A DNA stretch of 64,000 nucleotides, taken from contig NZ_OCNE01000026.1 of the NCBI RefSeq assembly GCF_900230195.1, forward strand, positions 1 through 64,000. The letters are read 5' to 3'. A program made the translations under genes and the position numbers. Under the pieces are notes generated by a model, which worked only from the letters and a program-made list of their open reading frames with translations, did no database searches and was not told where the DNA came from. The first letter of the stretch is position 1; each line of letters starts with the position of its first letter. This DNA is from Streptomyces zhaozhouensis. Lineage in GTDB: Bacteria; Actinomycetota; Actinomycetes; Streptomycetales; Streptomycetaceae. Shown one piece after another: positions 33,286 through 41,274 of the stretch.

Positions 33286-34173
33286 ATGCCGCACACGAAC
33301 CAGCCCACCACCCACGCCACCGCGGGAGAGCGCGAGGGACCGAGCGCCCCCCGCACGCCCCCGAGCCCCCGACGCGCGCGGAAGACGTTCGCCGTGCTGG
33401 GCCGCTGCTGCTGGCTGGCGTTCCTTGCCTACCTGGTCACCGACCTGCTGACCGGGCTGCCGATGCTCGGCGGCTGGCTGCTGATCGCCGCCGCCTGCGC
33501 CAGCCAGGCCACCGCCGCCGTGCTCCTGCGCCGCGACGAGCCGCGCGACGCGACCCCGCTGACCGTGGCGCCGCCCGTCACGGGCACCTGGTCGGCGCTG
33601 AACAGCCCGGCCGACCGGGTGCCCAGCCACGGCATCAGGAAGTACGGGCAGAGCCACGCCATCGACATCGTCGCCGAGGGGGAGCGCCCCGCCTTCGGCT
33701 GGTGGCCGCCGGTCCGGCGGAACGCGGACTTCCCCGCGTTCGACGCCCCGCTGCTGGCCGTCGCCGACGCCACCGTGGTCAGCGCGAGCGACCGGCAGCG
33801 GGACCACCTCAGCCGGAACTCGTGGCCGGCGCTGCTCTACCTCTTCTTCGAGGGCGCCCTGCGGGACATCGTCAGCGGACGCCTGGTGGTGGGCAACCAC
33901 CTGGTGCTGGACCTCGGCGACGGCACCTACGCCGCCTACGCGCACCTGCGGCGCGGATCGTTGACCGTGCGCCCCGGTGAACGCGTGCGCGCCGGTCAGG
34001 AGTTGGCGCGCTGCGGGAACTCGGGGAACACCACCGAGCCGCATCTGCACTTCCAGCTGATGGACCGCCCCGACCTGGACACCGCCTGCGGGCTGCCGTT
34101 CCGCTGGGAGGGCGTCGGGGTCCCGCGCACGCGGGAGTCGTTCACGGTGCCCGCGGAGGCCGCGCGGCACTGA
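33286..34173 (+). CDS. membrane-anchored M23 family peptidase
   Basis: 295 residues. Two membrane helices (about 41-58 and 62-80) precede an extracytoplasmic M23 domain. The metal site is slightly unusual: H124 and D127 in SHAIDIV (HxxD rather than HxxxD), then H253 and H255 in PHLHFQLM. GDGTYAAYAHL contains the conserved loop His. It may cleave peptidoglycan close to the membrane. It follows the ArsR-type regulator with its own ribosome-binding site GGGGAG, so the pair is probably an operon responding to an envelope or chemical signal. Confidence 0.88.
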   Translation: MPHTNQPTTHATAGEREGPSAPRTPPSPRRARKTFAVLGRCCWLAFLAYLVTDLLTGLPMLGGWLLIAAACASQATAAVLLRRDEPRDATPLTVAPPVTGTWSALNSPADRVPSHGIRKYGQSHAIDIVAEGERPAFGWWPPVRRNADFPAFDAPLLAVADATVVSASDRQRDHLSRNSWPALLYLFFEGALRDIVSGRLVVGNHLVLDLGDGTYAAYAHLRRGSLTVRPGERVRAGQELARCGNSGNTTEPHLHFQLMDRPDLDTACGLPFRWEGVGVPRTRESFTVPAEAARH

Positions 34174-34231
34174 GGCCGGCCTCCGCGGGGGGTGGGGCCG
34201 GCCTCGAAGCGGGTGGGCGCGGGCGGGGGCG

Positions 34232-34666
34232 TCAGCCCTTGCCGCCGGCGGGGGGCTCGGGGGGCGTCCCCGGGCCCTCGTCGCCGTCGCCACGCTGGCG
34301 CAACTCGTCCTCGCGTCGCCGGAGATCCTCTTCCCAGCTCTCCAGCAGCTCCTTGTCCTTCTCTTCCTCGCCGTCCCGCTCGCCCTTGGCGGAGCGGTCC
34401 TTCTCCTCGCCGAGCGAACGGAGGAACTCGGGGTTGTCGTCCGGCGCGACCCAGCCGGCGTTCCCCCGGCGGCGCGGCCCGCCCTCGCCACGGCGGCGGC
34501 CGATCAGGATCCAGGCCAGCGGGCCGATGACCCAGGCCAGGACGATCAGCGCCAGCCAGACCAGCTTGGGGAGGTGGCGCACCTCCTCGTCCTTGGTGCT
34601 GATGCAGTCCACCAAGGCGTAGATGGCCAGGGCCAGAGGTACCAGAAACATCAGCACCCGCAGCAT
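34232..34666 (-). CDS. PLDc_N domain small membrane protein
   Basis: 144 residues. Two membrane helices (about 3-20 and 33-57) form a PLDc_N (phospholipase D N-terminal-like) module, with DCISTKDEEVRHLPKLVWL between them. A charged Glu/Arg coiled region from about 90 to 130 follows. There is no catalytic HKD motif. Function is unknown and the family is common in actinomycetes. ATG 34666 follows GGGGGAC. It is divergent from the menaquinone gene ubiD. Confidence 0.82.
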   Translation of the reverse strand: MLRVLMFLVPLALAIYALVDCISTKDEEVRHLPKLVWLALIVLAWVIGPLAWILIGRRRGEGGPRRRGNAGWVAPDDNPEFLRSLGEEKDRSAKGERDGEEEKDKELLESWEEDLRRREDELRQRGDGDEGPGTPPEPPAGGKG

Positions 34667-34751
34667 GGTAGTCCCCCTGGGCGAGACGGTGTGGGCCCCA
34701 GCGTGGCCCCTGACTAGGGCCAAGGGTAATGCGTCCGGAATACTGAGGCCC

Positions 34752-36203
34752 ATGGCATACGACGACCTCCGCGCGCTGCTGAAGGCACTGGAGAAGGACG
34801 GCGACCTCAAGCGGGTCAAGGCGGAGGTCGACCCCCATCTCGAAGTGGGCGAGATCACGGACCGCGTGAACAAGGCCGGCGGCCCCGCGCTCCTCTTCGA
34901 GAACGTCAAAGGCTCCGACATGCCGCTGGCGATGAACGTCTACGGCACCGACCGCCGGCTGCTGAAGGCGCTCGGCCTGCGTTCCTACGAGGAGATCGGC
35001 GAACGCATCGGCGGCCTTCTCAAGCCGGAGCTGCCGCAGGGATTCGTCGGATTCCGCGAGGCGTTCGGCAAGCTCGCGTCGATGGCCCACGTCCCGCCGA
35101 AGAAGGCCAAGGACGGTCCGGTGCGCGAGGTGGTGCTCAAGGGCGACCAGGTCGACCTCGACCGGCTTCCGGCGCTCTTCACCTGGCCGCGGGACGGCGG
35201 CTCGTTCTTCAACCTGGGCCTCACCCACACCAAGGACCCCGAAACCGGCGTGCGCAATCTCGGTCTCTATCGGCTGCAACGCCACGACCGGCGCACCATC
35301 GGAATGCACTGGCAGATCCACAAGGACAGCAGAAACCACTACCAGGTCGCCGCCAGGCGCGGTGAGCGCCTTCCGGTCGCCATTGCCTTCGGCTGCCCGC
35401 CGGCCGTCACCTACGCGGCGACGGCGCCGCTGCCGGGAGATATCGACGAATATCTCTTCGCCGGTTTCGTGGGCGGGAAAAGGGTCGAAATGGTCGACTG
35501 CGAGACCGTTCCGCTCCAGGTGCCGGCCGCGGCCGAGGTCGTGCTGGAGGGCTGGCTGGAGCCGGGCGTGACGCTGCCGGAGGGCCCGTACGGCGACCAC
35601 ACCGGCTTCTACACGCCGCAGGAGCCGTTCCCCGCGCTCACCATCGACTGCGTGACCATGCGGCGCAAGCCGATCCTCCAGTCCATCGTGGTCGGCCGCC
35701 CGCCCACCGAGGACGGGCCGCTGGGCCGCGCCACCGAGCGGTTCTTCCTGCCGCTGCTGAAGGTGATCATCCCGGACGTCGTCGACTACCACCTGCCGGA
35801 GAGCGGCGGCTTCCACAACTGCGCGATCATCTCGATCGACAAGAAGTACCCCAAGCACGCGCAGAAGGTGATGTCGGCCGTCTGGGGCGCCCACATGATG
35901 TCGCTGACCAAGCTGGTCATCGTCGTGGACGCGGACTGCGACGTGCACGACGAGCGAGAGGTGGCCTGGCGCGCGCTGGGCAACGTGGACTACGCGCGGG
36001 ACGTGCTGCTCACCGAGGGCCCGGTCGACCACCTGGACCACGCCTCCTACCAGCAGTTCTGGGGCGGCAAGGCCGGCATCGACGCGACCGCCAAGTGGCC
36101 GGAGGAGGGTTACACGCGCGACGGCGGCTGGCCGGAGATGATCGTCTCCGACCCGGAGATCGCCGAGCGGGTGACCAGCCGCTGGAAGGAGTACGGACTG
36201 TGA
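34752..36203 (+). CDS. mqnL: UbiD-family menaquinone biosynthesis decarboxylase
   Basis: 483 residues. A prenylated-FMN-dependent UbiD decarboxylase, full length. It carries conserved blocks HWQIHKDSRNHYQ (prFMN/Mn contacts), EGPYGDHTGFY and DERE near residue 400. In Streptomyces the equivalent gene removes the carboxyl group of prenylated dihydroxynaphthoate in the futalosine pathway. GTG/ATG overlap (GTGA) couples it to the UbiA gene. A ubiX gene for making prenyl-FMN normally follows this pair but is absent here. Confidence 0.9.
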   Translation: MAYDDLRALLKALEKDGDLKRVKAEVDPHLEVGEITDRVNKAGGPALLFENVKGSDMPLAMNVYGTDRRLLKALGLRSYEEIGERIGGLLKPELPQGFVGFREAFGKLASMAHVPPKKAKDGPVREVVLKGDQVDLDRLPALFTWPRDGGSFFNLGLTHTKDPETGVRNLGLYRLQRHDRRTIGMHWQIHKDSRNHYQVAARRGERLPVAIAFGCPPAVTYAATAPLPGDIDEYLFAGFVGGKRVEMVDCETVPLQVPAAAEVVLEGWLEPGVTLPEGPYGDHTGFYTPQEPFPALTIDCVTMRRKPILQSIVVGRPPTEDGPLGRATERFFLPLLKVIIPDVVDYHLPESGGFHNCAIISIDKKYPKHAQKVMSAVWGAHMMSLTKLVIVVDADCDVHDEREVAWRALGNVDYARDVLLTEGPVDHLDHASYQQFWGGKAGIDATAKWPEEGYTRDGGWPEMIVSDPEIAERVTSRWKEYGL

Positions 36204-37123
36204 CGGCCGAGGCGACGGACGAACGCCCGGCCGCCGGGCCCGGCCCGGTGCGGGCCTTCCTGCGGCTGGTGATGATCGAGCACTCGGTCTTCGCCCTGCC
36301 GTTCGCCTACATCGCGGCGCTGACCGCGATGTACCTCGACGACGAGAAGGTCGACTGGCCCACGTTGGGGCTGGTCACCGTCGCCATGGTGGGCCTGCGC
36401 ACCTTCGCCATGGCGGCGAACCGGGTCATCGACCGCGAGATCGACGCCCGCAACCCGCGCACCGCCCACCGCGAGCTGGTCACCGGCGCGGTCTCGGTGC
36501 GCACCGCGTGGGTCGGGTCCGCGGTGGCGCTGGCGTTCTTCCTGGGCGCCGCCGCGCTGCTCAACCCGCTCTGCCTGGCGCTGGCCCCGCTGGCCGTCGT
36601 GCCGATGGTGGTCTACCCGTACGGCAAGCGGTTCACCGACTTCCCGCACGCGATCCTCGGGCTGGCGCAGGCGATGGGCCCGGTCGGCGGCTGGCTCGCC
36701 GTCACCGGCTCCTGGTCCTGGGACGCGGTGCTGCTGGGCGCGGCGGTCGGGCTGTGGATCGGCGGCTTCGACCTGATCTACGCCTGCCAGGACGTGGACT
36801 CCGACCGGGACGGCGGGGTGCGCTCGGTGCCCGCCAGGTTCGGCGTCGCGGGCGCGCTGCTGGGCGCGCGGCTGAGCCACCTGGTGACGCTAATCCTCTT
36901 CGCCTGGTACGCGCTGGCCACCGACGGCGGCCCGCTGCTGTGGACGGGCCTGGCCGTGGTGGCGGGGGCGTTCGCCTACGAGCACAGCATCGTCGGGCCA
37001 GGCGACCTGAGCCGCGTCAACCGGGCGTTCTTCACGGTCAACGGCTTCGTAGGCATAGCGCTGTTCTGCTTCGCGCTGGCGGACCTGGCGACCCGCGGCC
37101 TCGGCCTCGGCCTCGGCCTGTGA
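36200..37123 (+). CDS. mqnP: UbiA-family prenyltransferase of menaquinone synthesis
   Basis: 307 residues with eight or nine membrane helices. The first Asp-rich motif is NRVIDREIDARN and the second is YACQDVDSDRDGG; both bind Mg-diphosphate of the polyprenyl donor. The protein prenylates the aromatic acid made by the futalosine pathway before UbiD decarboxylation. Start GTG 36200 overlaps the ubiD stop. The extreme C-terminus is a LGLGLGL repeat. Convergent with the lipoprotein gene that follows, only 10 bp away. Confidence 0.92.
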   Translation: MTAEATDERPAAGPGPVRAFLRLVMIEHSVFALPFAYIAALTAMYLDDEKVDWPTLGLVTVAMVGLRTFAMAANRVIDREIDARNPRTAHRELVTGAVSVRTAWVGSAVALAFFLGAAALLNPLCLALAPLAVVPMVVYPYGKRFTDFPHAILGLAQAMGPVGGWLAVTGSWSWDAVLLGAAVGLWIGGFDLIYACQDVDSDRDGGVRSVPARFGVAGALLGARLSHLVTLILFAWYALATDGGPLLWTGLAVVAGAFAYEHSIVGPGDLSRVNRAFFTVNGFVGIALFCFALADLATRGLGLGLGL

Positions 37124-37133
37124 GGGCGGCGGC

Positions 37134-38324
37134 TCAGCTCACCCGGTAGCGCGTCAGCGTCCCGTCCGCGCCGAGCACCAGCAACGACTCGCCGTCCTGG
37201 CCGGCTGCGGTGGCCACGGGGGAGGGGAACGCCTCGGGCGTCAGCGGCTGCGGGGGGCCCGTGAGGCGCGGGCCGTCGAGCGGAAGCCGCGAGAGCGGCG
37301 CGGCGTCCCCGCTCGACGGGACCCACAGCGAACCGGCCGCATAGCCGACGCCGACCGGGTCTGATGTCTCGGCGGGCCAGCCGACCTCCTCCGAATCCCA
37401 GGTCAGGGGCGTGCCCCCGGCCCCGGCCTCACCGGCGCCGCCGGGCGGGATCTGCGCGACCCCGGCGACGTCCTCCTCGGTGACCGTGACCGCCCAGAGC
37501 CGGTCCCGGGCGGGGTCGTGGGCGAGGCCGCGCACCTGGGGGTAGCCGGCGGAGTAGATCCGGGGGTCGGGTGTCTGGTGGCCGCCGGAGTCCGTGGTGT
37601 TCGGCTCCAGGCGGAGGATCTTGCCGGCCAGCGACTCCGGGTCGCCGGCCTCCTCGGCGTCGGCGCCGCCCGTCGCGACGTAGAGCATCCCCTCGGGGCC
37701 GAAGGTGAGCGCGCCACCGCTGCCGGACTCGGCGAGGGGGAGCTGCCCGGCCAGAATGCCCGGGGTGCTGCCGAGCCCCGCTTCCTGTTCGTAGGTGAGT
37801 CGGGCGATTCGGACCTGTTCCGAGGTGCTGTAGGAGGCGTAGATCCAGCTGTCCTCGCCGTCTTCGTGGCCCGGATCGAGCGCGATGCCCAGCAACTCAC
37901 CGGGGCGCTCCTGCGACAGGGCGGGAATCTGGCCCACGGGTGTGCTTTCGCCCTCCGCCGTCACGCGGACCAGGGCTCCGCTGCGAGAGCCGACCAGGAC
38001 GTCTTCGCCGCCCGGGATCGGCGCGAGGCAGCAGGGATCCTCCAAGCCCTCGACCTCGGTGGTCACCGGGGAGTCGGCCGAACCCTCGGCGGGGGCGACC
38101 GGCTCGGGCTCCTCGGTCGGGTCCCCCGTCGAACCGTCGCTCGCTCCTTCGCCGTCCATCCCGTCCGTGCCCTTGGACGGAGGTGAGGGGTCGGACGCGA
38201 TGCCGACGTGCTGCGCGCGGTTCTCGGCGGGACCGCCCGCGCAGCCGGCGAGCAGTGTGGCGCCCGCGACGGCGAACAGCAACGCGTGCTTCAACGGGCG
38301 CGGGTGCGCCGCCCGTTCACCCAT
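37134..38324 (-). CDS. glucose/sorbosone dehydrogenase-like lipoprotein
   Basis: 396 residues. A lipobox TLLAGC puts the acylated Cys at C28. A Pro/Glu-rich linker to about 85 leads into a beta-propeller related to PQQ-dependent sugar dehydrogenases: EDPCCLAPIPGGEDVLVGS, then GELLGIALDPGH, GGALTFGPEGMLYVATGG and SLAGKILRLEPN. It would be membrane-tethered outside the cell. Whether it binds PQQ or is catalytic is unclear because several classical His ligands are not obvious. Short intergenic spacing suggests co-transcription with the upstream small membrane protein. Confidence 0.85.
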   Translation of the reverse strand: MGERAAHPRPLKHALLFAVAGATLLAGCAGGPAENRAQHVGIASDPSPPSKGTDGMDGEGASDGSTGDPTEEPEPVAPAEGSADSPVTTEVEGLEDPCCLAPIPGGEDVLVGSRSGALVRVTAEGESTPVGQIPALSQERPGELLGIALDPGHEDGEDSWIYASYSTSEQVRIARLTYEQEAGLGSTPGILAGQLPLAESGSGGALTFGPEGMLYVATGGADAEEAGDPESLAGKILRLEPNTTDSGGHQTPDPRIYSAGYPQVRGLAHDPARDRLWAVTVTEEDVAGVAQIPPGGAGEAGAGGTPLTWDSEEVGWPAETSDPVGVGYAAGSLWVPSSGDAAPLSRLPLDGPRLTGPPQPLTPEAFPSPVATAAGQDGESLLVLGADGTLTRYRVS

Positions 38325-38376
38325 CAGTCGCCGTTCCCTCCTCGGCCGCGCTCGCGTGGACCCCGGTACCGGATCC

Positions 38377-38685
38377 TCAGATCGCCATGCCGTAGATGAT
38401 GGTGAACAGGGTGCCCAGCGAGCCGATGATGAAGATCCCGGTCAGTCCTGCGACGATCAGGCCCTTGCCCTGCTCGGCGCTGAAGCTGTCCCGCATGGCG
38501 GTCGAACCGATCCGCTGCTTGGCGGCGCCCCAGATCGCGATCGCCATGCAGATCAGGATCGCCAGCGCCATGATCACCTGGATCATCGTTCTGGCCTCGT
38601 CGCCCACCGCCGCGAACGGACCCCAGTTGGGCGCGATTCCGCCGATGATGTCGTTGATGTCCTCTTCTTCCGCCCCTAGGAGCAT
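38377..38685 (-). CDS. small integral membrane protein (VirB2-like layout)
   Basis: 102 residues. Two clear membrane helices (about 34-53 and 76-98) separated by a short basic loop (GAAKQRIGSTAMRDSFSAEQ), with an acidic N-terminus. Size and topology are like VirB2/DUF6112-type subunits of actinomycete type IV secretion-like clusters, though no sequence signature proves this. It is divergent from a transglycosylase-NlpC/P60 gene, a combination common in such systems. The 350-bp gap 38686-39035 between them holds no gene. Function is unknown. Confidence 0.72.
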   Translation of the reverse strand: MLLGAEEEDINDIIGGIAPNWGPFAAVGDEARTMIQVIMALAILICMAIAIWGAAKQRIGSTAMRDSFSAEQGKGLIVAGLTGIFIIGSLGTLFTIIYGMAI

Positions 38686-39035
38686 GCGAACTCACCACCT
38701 CACTGGCTCTCTTGTCGCCTCCTCATCGGATTGTGCCACGCCCCGCTGACGTTGGGCTCCCGCTCGGTGACGGCCGTTCGTCGCCGCGTGTGGTCGGGGG
38801 TGGCCAACGGCCGCACGGGGTAACGGACATCACGCGTCGTGTCGGCACCTTGGCCGGATCTCCACCCGTGGGCACGGAAGTTGGCGCGAAGTACATCGGC
38901 CGGGTGTGGATGTGGTGAGGTTCTCGACGGGCGATCAGCCGGGAGCCGGGCGTGACGCGGCGACCCGTGGCACCATCGAACGGGCCGACGAGCGCGGCTC
39001 GCTGGAAGACCGTCGGCGGAACGAAGGGGCGGGCG

Positions 39036-40037
39036 ATGCGTCGGGTCGTGCTGGGGGCCGGGATCGGCTTCGGAGTGCTGATGGCGTTCGTCGGCTTCCT
39101 CATCTTCGCCGTCTACGCCGCCTCCTCGGGGTTCCTCGGCGGCGCCGGGCGCCCCGGCGGCGGTGGCCGCCTCGCGGCGAACACCGTGCCGCCCGAGTAC
39201 GAGAAGCTGGTCGAGGAGTGGGGCAACCACTGCCCCACCCTCTCGCCGGCGATCCTCGCCGCCCAGCTCGGCCAGGAGAGCGGCTGGCAGCCGGACGTGG
39301 AGAGCCACGCGGCGGCGCAGGGCATCGCGCAGTTCATCCCCGGCACCTGGGCCACCCACGGCATGGACGCCAACGGCGACGGCGTGGCCGACGTCTGGGA
39401 CCCGCAGGACGCCATTCCCTCCGCCGCCTCCTACGACTGCGCCCTGGCCGGCTACGTGGAGGACGTGCCGGGCGACCCCGTGGACAACATGCTCGCCGCC
39501 TACAACGCCGGCCCCTACGCCGTGATCCGCTACGGCGGCGTCCCTCCGTACGAGGAGACGCAGAACTACGTGCGGATCATCCGCGCCGCCGAGCAGGGTT
39601 ACGCGGCGCCGCCCGAGGAGGAGGACGAGGAGGACCGGCGGCTGCCCCCGCTCGAACAGGCCGCCGGCGCGGTGAACTTCGCGCAGGAGCACCTCGGCAC
39701 CCCCTATCTGTGGGGCGGCGACGGCACCCCGGAGGACGGCGGCAGGTTCGACTGCTCGGGTCTGTCCAAGGCGGCCTACGCCTCCGTGGGGATCGAGCTG
39801 CCCCGCGTCGCCAACGACCAGTGGACCTCGGGGCCGCACCCCTCGCGCGACGAACTCCTCCCCGGCGACCTCGTGTTCTTCGGCACCGATCTCTCCGACC
39901 CGCGCAGCATCGACCACGTGGGCATCTACGTCGGCGGCGGTTACATGATCAACGCCCCCTACACCGGCGCCGAGATCCGCTTCGACCCGATCGACAGGGC
40001 CAGCTACTTCGGCGCGACGCGCCCCGTCGCCAGCTGA
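39036..40037 (+). CDS. bifunctional lytic transglycosylase / NlpC-P60 hydrolase
   Basis: 333 residues. An N-terminal membrane anchor (about 9-30) is followed by a lytic transglycosylase-like domain: AAQLGQESGWQPDVES with the catalytic Glu, then GIAQFIPGTWATHG and NMLAAYNAGPYAV. The C-terminal NlpC/P60 domain has Cys in RFDCSGLSKAAY, His in SIDHVGIYVGGG, and a polar third residue further on. It cuts both glycan strands and peptide stems of peptidoglycan. ATG 39036 follows AAGGGGCGGG, whereas GTG 38952 would add 28 residues. Comparable VirB1/TcpG-like proteins open the wall for conjugation-type machinery. Confidence 0.92.
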   Translation: MRRVVLGAGIGFGVLMAFVGFLIFAVYAASSGFLGGAGRPGGGGRLAANTVPPEYEKLVEEWGNHCPTLSPAILAAQLGQESGWQPDVESHAAAQGIAQFIPGTWATHGMDANGDGVADVWDPQDAIPSAASYDCALAGYVEDVPGDPVDNMLAAYNAGPYAVIRYGGVPPYEETQNYVRIIRAAEQGYAAPPEEEDEEDRRLPPLEQAAGAVNFAQEHLGTPYLWGGDGTPEDGGRFDCSGLSKAAYASVGIELPRVANDQWTSGPHPSRDELLPGDLVFFGTDLSDPRSIDHVGIYVGGGYMINAPYTGAEIRFDPIDRASYFGATRPVAS

Positions 40038-40209
40038 CGCCCGTGTCCCCGTTCGTCCCCCCGGTCCCGCCCCCGGCGCCGCCTTCGTCACCGCGCGTTC
40101 TTCTCTGGCCACGCGGGCGGGGACGGACCGTGGCACGGCGTTGCTGTTCGATAACGCTGTGCCCGGCATTCGATGGTGTTCGGCACTCCGGGGGAGATGA
40201 AGGGCGTTA

Positions 40210-40225
40210 CCTGTACCGGTACAGG
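40210..40225. promoter_or_regulatory. perfect 16-bp palindrome before the PAP2 gene
   Basis: CCTGTACCGGTACAGG is its own reverse complement. It lies 61-77 bp before the PAP2 start and is a likely operator for an unidentified dimeric regulator. Confidence 0.6.
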
Positions 40226-40235
40226 GGCTCCTGCT

Positions 40236-40255
40236 CCCCGCCCGCCCGGGCGGGG
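40236..40255 (+). other. GC hairpin in the PAP2 leader
   Basis: CCCCGCCCG-CC-CGGGCGGGG, 9-bp arms, immediately after the palindrome and 31 bp before the PAP2 start. It could be an attenuator or occlude translation. Confidence 0.45.
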
Positions 40256-40286
40256 TCCCCCACTGCACGAAGGGGCCACGCGGCAC

Positions 40287-40964
40287 ATGGCTGAACGCGA
40301 CGACCCGGACTTCGAACTCGACGTCCTCTACGAGGTGAACGGCCTTGCCGAGCGGTTGCCCGGCTGGGGGCGCTCACTGGTGAACCTCGTCGGTGAGACG
40401 GGCCTTCCGCTGGCGCTGCTGGCGCTGGTGGTGGTCGCCTGGGGGCTGGTGCGCCGCCGCCCGGACGCGCCGCAGGCGGTGCCGGGCTGTCTGTGGGCGC
40501 TGCTGGCCGCGGGGTTGACCTGGCTGGCGAACGCGCCGATCCGCGAGTTCGTCGCACGACCGCGTCCGGTGGAGAACCATCCGGATCTGACCGTTCTCCT
40601 TGAGGGTAAGGACGGTTACGCGTTTGTCAGCGATCACGCGGGGGTCGCGATGGCGATCGCCGTGGCGCTCTTCCTGGTGCACAGGACGCTCGGCCTGGTC
40701 GCGTTCGCGCTGGCGCTGGCGCAGGGCGTCGCGCGGGTGGTGATGGGGGTGCACTATCCGACGGACGTGGTCGGCGGCTACGCGCTGGGCATGGCGGTCG
40801 CGCTGCTGCTGGCGCCGCTGGCCACGGCGGTGCTCACGCCGCTGGTGCGGGTGGCGGCCGGGTCCAGGTGGTTCGGTTGGCTCTCCCGTCCGGGCGACAC
40901 CACCGCCGGCCGGGCGGCGGGTCGCCCCGCGGCCGAGCCGGACGAGAGCGGGCTGGCGGCCTGA
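40287..40964 (+). CDS. PAP2-family membrane phosphatase
   Basis: 225 residues, five or six membrane helices. The acid phosphatase motifs are present: REFVARPRP (K/R..RP), VSDHAGVAMA in place of PSGH, and ARVVMGVHYPTDVVGG (R-x5-H-x3-D). It probably dephosphorylates a lipid diphosphate such as undecaprenyl-PP or a phosphatidate. The C-terminal 35 residues are a charged tail. ATG 40287 has GAAGGGG about 11 nt upstream. The upstream palindrome and hairpin indicate regulated expression. Confidence 0.9.
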   Translation: MAERDDPDFELDVLYEVNGLAERLPGWGRSLVNLVGETGLPLALLALVVVAWGLVRRRPDAPQAVPGCLWALLAAGLTWLANAPIREFVARPRPVENHPDLTVLLEGKDGYAFVSDHAGVAMAIAVALFLVHRTLGLVAFALALAQGVARVVMGVHYPTDVVGGYALGMAVALLLAPLATAVLTPLVRVAAGSRWFGWLSRPGDTTAGRAAGRPAAEPDESGLAA

Positions 40965-40968
40965 GGGG

Positions 40969-41172
40969 CTACGCCCCCGCCGCGTGGGTGCGGGCCTCGT
41001 TCCTGGCCAGCGGCCGCGATCTGCGGGCCGGGGCGGCCCAGCCGCAGCTACAGCGGGCGAGCAGGAACGGTCCGCGTTCGAGCAGCTCCACGCGGTGGTC
41101 GGACGTCGCGTCGGGTGGGGCGGTCAGCGGCTCGGGGACAGGGCCCATGCGGCGTTCCACGCGGTCGTCCAC
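40969..41172 (-). CDS. small conserved CxCGW protein
   Basis: 67 residues. The distinctive part is FLLARCSCGWAAPARRSRPL followed by ARNEARTHAAGA. The CxCGW pair and Arg-rich helix resemble a half zinc-binding motif. A similar short protein is common in Streptomyces, but I know of no function. GTG 41172 is preceded by GGTGGTGGG. It lies 4 bp from the end of the convergent PAP2 gene and is divergent from the lipoprotein gene at 41275. Confidence 0.65.
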   Translation of the reverse strand: MDDRVERRMGPVPEPLTAPPDATSDHRVELLERGPFLLARCSCGWAAPARRSRPLARNEARTHAAGA

Positions 41173-41180
41173 CCCACCAC

Positions 41181-41208
41181 CGTAACGGCCGGGACCGGAC
41201 CTCGTTAG
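41181..41208 (+). promoter_or_regulatory. sigma-BldN-like promoter sequence
   Basis: CGTAAC (41181-41186), 16 bp, CGTTAG (41203-41208). It resembles CGTAAC-N16-CGTTGA and lies about 70 bp before the lipoprotein gene. With two mismatches in the -10 it may be coincidental. Confidence 0.3.
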
Positions 41209-41274
41209 CCGGTAGTCGGAAAGCGGTGAGCGAACGGTCGGACGCGTGCGGCGGTGCCGGGGGTGCCAGAGGGC

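Noticed and set aside
38851..38860. TGGCCGGATC, a full AdpA consensus match between the small membrane protein and transglycosylase genes
   Set aside because: The motif is short, several chance matches are expected in 64 kb, and there is no prior link of AdpA to these genes.
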